Of a stretch of DNA of 64,000 nt, positions 61,537 to 64,000 are shown one piece after another. Under the pieces are notes generated by a model. The model had not been told where the DNA came from. It did no database searches and saw only the letters and a program-made list of their open reading frames with translations. The stretch comes from Leptodactylus fallax (Eukaryota > Chordata > Amphibia > Anura > Leptodactylidae). The DNA is taken from contig CAMRHE010000063.1 in the NCBI GenBank assembly GCA_947044405.1, forward strand, positions 3,875,001-3,939,000, in the 5' to 3' direction. Made by a program: the position numbers and the translations under genes. The first letter of the stretch is position 1. Every line of letters begins with the position of its first letter.

Positions 61537-63103
61537 CAGTCATGGCCAAAAGTTTTGAGAATGACACAAATATTCTATTTTCACGTGATCTGCTGCCCTC
61601 TGGTTTTTATGTGTGTTTGTCAGATGTTTTTATCACATACAGAAATAGAATTGCATTCATATTATGAGTAACAGAAGCTTATATTGACAGTTAGAATGAG
61701 TTAATGCAGCAAGTCAATATTTGCAGTGTTGACCCTTCTTCTTCAGGACCTCTGCAATTCTCCCTGGCATGCTCTCAATCAACTTCTGGACCAAATCCTG
61801 ACTGATAGCAGTCCATTCTTGCAGAATCAATGCTTTAATTTTGTCTGAATTTGTTGGTTTTTGTTTGTCCACCCGTCTCTTGATGATTGACCACAAGTTC
61901 TCAATGGGATTAAGATCTGGGGAGTTTCCAGGCCATGGACCCAAAATCTCTATGTTTTGTTCCCTGAGCCATTTAGTTATCACCTTTGCTTTATGGCAAG
62001 GTGCTCCATCATGCTGGAAAAGGCATTGTTGAGCGCCAAACTGCTCTTGGACGGTTGGGAGAAGTTGCTCTTGGAGGACATTCTGGTACCATTCTTTATT
62101 CATGGCTGTGTTTTTAGGCAAGACTGTGAGAGAGCCGATTCCCTTGGCTGAGAAGCAACCCCACACATGAATGGTCTCAGGATGCTTTACAGTTGGCATG
62201 AGACAAGACTGGTGGTAGCGCTCACCTCTTCTTCTCCGAATAAGCTGTTTTCCAGATGTTCCAAACAATCGAAAAGGGGATTCATCAGAGAAAATGACTT
62301 TCCCCCAGTCCTCAGCAGTCCACTCCCTGTACCTTTTGCAGAATATCAGTCTGTCCCTGATGTTTTTTCTGGAGAGAAGTGGCTTCTTTGCTGCCCTCCT
62401 TGAGACCAGGCCTTGCTCCAAGAGTCTCCGCCTCACAGTGCGTGCAGATGCACTCACACCTGCCTGCTGCCATTCCTCAGCAAGCTCTGCACTGCTGGTA
62501 GCCCGATCCCGCAGCTGAAACACTTTTAAGAGACGGTCCTGCCGCTTGCTGGTCTTTCTTGGGCGCCCTGGAGCCTTTTTGGCACCAATGGAACCTCTCT
62601 CCTTGAAGTTCTTGATGATGCGATAGATTGTTGACTGAGGTGCAATCTTTCTAGCTGCAATACTCTTCCCAGTTAGGCCATTTTTGTGCAGTGCAATGAT
62701 GACTGCACGTGTTTCTTTAGAGATAACCATGGTTAACAGAAGAGAAACAATGATGGCAAGCACCAGCCTCCTTTTAAAGTGTCCAGTGGTGTCATTCTTA
62801 CTTAATCATGACAGATTGATCTCCAGCCCTGTCCTCATCAACACCCACACCTGTGTTAATGGAGCAATCACTGAAACGATGTTAGGTGGTCCTTTTAAGG
62901 CAGGGCTGCAATGATGATGAAATGTGTTTTGGGGGATAAAGTTCATTTTCTAGGCAAATATTGACTTTGCAAGTAATTGCTGTTAAGCTGATCACTCTTT
63001 ATAACATTCTGGAGTATATGCAAATTGCCATTAGAAAAACTGAAGCAGTAGACTTTGTAAAAATGAATATTTGTATCATTCTCAAAACTTTTGGCCATGA
63101 CTG
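61537..63103 (-). mobile_element. intact Tc1/mariner transposon, DD35E type
   Basis: A 1,567-bp element. The left end CAGTCATGGCCAAAAGTTTT is repeated inverted at the right end, and the inverted repeats extend about 38-60 bp with few mismatches. TA is present on both sides (61,535-61,536 and 63,104-63,105), as expected for Tc1/mariner insertion. It encodes one uninterrupted transposase on the minus strand. Related elements are known in fish, lampreys and frogs. The D-D-E spacing points to the group called Traveler. Confidence 0.96.
61714..62730 (-). CDS. Tc1/mariner transposase (DD35E), apparently intact
   Basis: Nuclear transposase that cuts and pastes its own element. Start chosen at MVISKETRAVIIALHKNGLT because ACCATGG gives a strong initiation context; an upstream in-frame ATG at 62,763 adds 11 residues. 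It is 338 residues, the usual family length. Numbered from the longer form: helix-turn-helix DNA-binding domain at about 15-125 with the GRPRK linker at 66-70; catalytic Asp160 in VIFSDES, Asp252 in FQHDGAPCH and Glu288 in SPDLNPIENLW. Thirty-five residues separate the last two. No stop or frameshift. Neighbouring plus-strand ORFs are shadows. An intact frame suggests recent arrival. Confidence 0.95.
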   Translation of the reverse strand: MVISKETRAVIIALHKNGLTGKSIAARKIAPQSTIYRIIKNFKERGSIGAKKAPGRPRKTSKRQDRLLKVFQLRDRATSSAELAEEWQQAGVSASARTVRRRLLEQGLVSRRAAKKPLLSRKNIRDRLIFCKRYREWTAEDWGKVIFSDESPFRLFGTSGKQLIRRRRGERYHQSCLMPTVKHPETIHVWGCFSAKGIGSLTVLPKNTAMNKEWYQNVLQEQLLPTVQEQFGAQQCLFQHDGAPCHKAKVITKWLREQNIEILGPWPGNSPDLNPIENLWSIIKRRVDKQKPTNSDKIKALILQEWTAISQDLVQKLIESMPGRIAEVLKKKGQHCKY

Positions 63104-63519
63104 TAGTCTGACTAGACTCATGCTTGGCCCAAGGTACTGTATTCCTGGTTCAACTCATCTGACTACGCACAAATTTTTCCATGGTGCTGCATACCCGATA
63201 GTTACTGACAAGTTACCGCCTAACTATGTCCCCAAAAATCCTGTCTCTTCATAGTACTCTCCCCGATACTTTTTAAGTAATTTTATATGTTGTCGTTACC
63301 CATTGTAACCGCACTCCAATTATGTCTGACTCTACTCCGATAAAGGTCTGTCGGAGGACCAGAAGAACGGACCGCTAAAAGACACCAACAGACTCATGAA
63401 AGTAGAGTATCCGTTCTTCTGAAATCTGGTGATTTCAGTTAAAAAGAACAGACATTCGACAACAATTTTAGACGGATCTGTGCTGGACGGACACTCAACG
63501 CAGATGTGAGCCCAGCCTT
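63104..63519. other. intergenic, MITE-like fragment
   Basis: 63,345-63,515 has inverted blocks (GTCTGTCGGAGGACCAGAAG, GAGCCCAGCCTTAAG) typical of the MITEs in this window. No gene. Confidence 0.4.
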
Positions 63520-63736
63520 AAGCTTCATTCAGATCATGTTTTTAACATCTATTTCTGTGTTTTTTTTAGACGGACACAAAAACATACCAGACCATAATTT
63601 TGTGTCCGTCTAAAAAAATCATCAGAAACAAATCTGTTCATTTTTAACATTGATCTCTGTGTAAATGATTGGCCTCCACTTGAATTTTTTGTTTGCTAAA
63701 CGGATGTAAAAAACATGGTCTGAATGGAGCCTTAGA
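63520..63736. mobile_element. MITE with CTTCATTCAGATCATG ends
   Basis: AGCTTCATTCAGATCATGTT at the left is inverted relative to AACATGGTCTGAATGGAGCC at the right. GACACAAAAACATACC and AATTTTGTGTCCGTCT also pair. Confidence 0.7.
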
Positions 63737-63792
63737 CTGCTACTGGCCCTAAGTGAAGGGTCTGGTTTGGTATGTTCCATGAGACAAGACTC

Positions 63793-64000
63793 TTAGAGTA
63801 TGTTCACACAGAGGATTTTGTGGTGGAACCTACCATGCAAAACCTGCCATAGAAATCTTCCTACCATCAGCAGAAAGATTTCCTACTCCCTTTCACGTCA
63901 ATGAGAGTTTTGGGCAGAATCCAACCCAAGATCGGGCCAAACACCTGCCTGATCTTTTTCTGCATTCCATTGAAATGAATGAGGAAAATTTTGCCGTGTG
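63793..64000. mobile_element. GTTCACA-type MITE, cut by the window end
   Basis: Begins TTAGAGTATGTTCACACAGA and continues with GGATTTTGTGGTGGAACC and GTCAATGAGAGTTTTGGGCA blocks like those at 3,813-4,170. The right end is outside the window. Confidence 0.55.

Noticed and set aside
50584..64000. Search for the next gene of the human order (GALNT10) downstream of MFAP3
   Set aside because: No exon resembling a GalNAc-transferase was seen. The gene may lie beyond the window.

Overview
This window is vertebrate nuclear DNA and most likely comes from an anuran amphibian. Long introns, dense short inverted-repeat transposons, several large minisatellites and an intact Tc1/mariner element surround two recognisable vertebrate genes. 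The frog call rests on the abundance of TTAA-flanked mini-elements with termini like the Xenopus T2 family, and on other repeats typical of frogs. The species cannot be named from this evidence.

Two genes lie head to head around a CpG-rich promoter at about 39.5-39.8 kb. FAM114A2 is on the minus strand. Thirteen coding exons were rebuilt by hand from 36,025 down to 12,805, with consistent splice phases, giving a 485-residue protein. MFAP3 is on the plus strand, with a leader exon, coding exon 44,503-44,803 and a terminal coding exon 46,800-47,558. The same FAM114A2-MFAP3 arrangement is known from human 5q33. MFAP3 as printed carries a one-base frameshift in a run of six Gs just before the membrane segment. 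Its leader contains an upstream small ORF for a possible membrane microprotein.

Layout. 0-12.8 kb: no gene; a 31-bp minisatellite (1.68-2.80 kb), a decayed Tc1-like transposase and many MITEs. 12.8-36 kb: FAM114A2, with a 3.4-kb TA-rich minisatellite showing higher-order structure (14.6-18.0 kb), a long-inverted-repeat element (19.06-19.86 kb) and a 62-bp minisatellite (21.6-23.4 kb) in its introns. 39.2-39.8 kb: shared promoter with ZNF143-like, CRE and ETS motifs. 39.9-41.05 kb: a 50-bp minisatellite in MFAP3 intron 1. 42.3-43.9 kb: foldback elements. 44.2-50.6 kb: MFAP3 and its likely 3' UTR. 50.6-64 kb: no gene; a 31-bp minisatellite carrying seven perfect CRE palindromes, a 0.4-kb foldback, a second diverged GTCCCC-type array, homopolymer tracts and an apparently intact DD35E Tc1/mariner transposon (61,537-63,103).

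The genes are ordinary housekeeping-type vertebrate loci. The unusual material is in the repeats and their positions: three arrays lie within about 160 bp of a splice site or first exon, and two arrays carry a regulatory-looking motif in many units. No RNA gene, CRISPR array or viral insertion was recognised.
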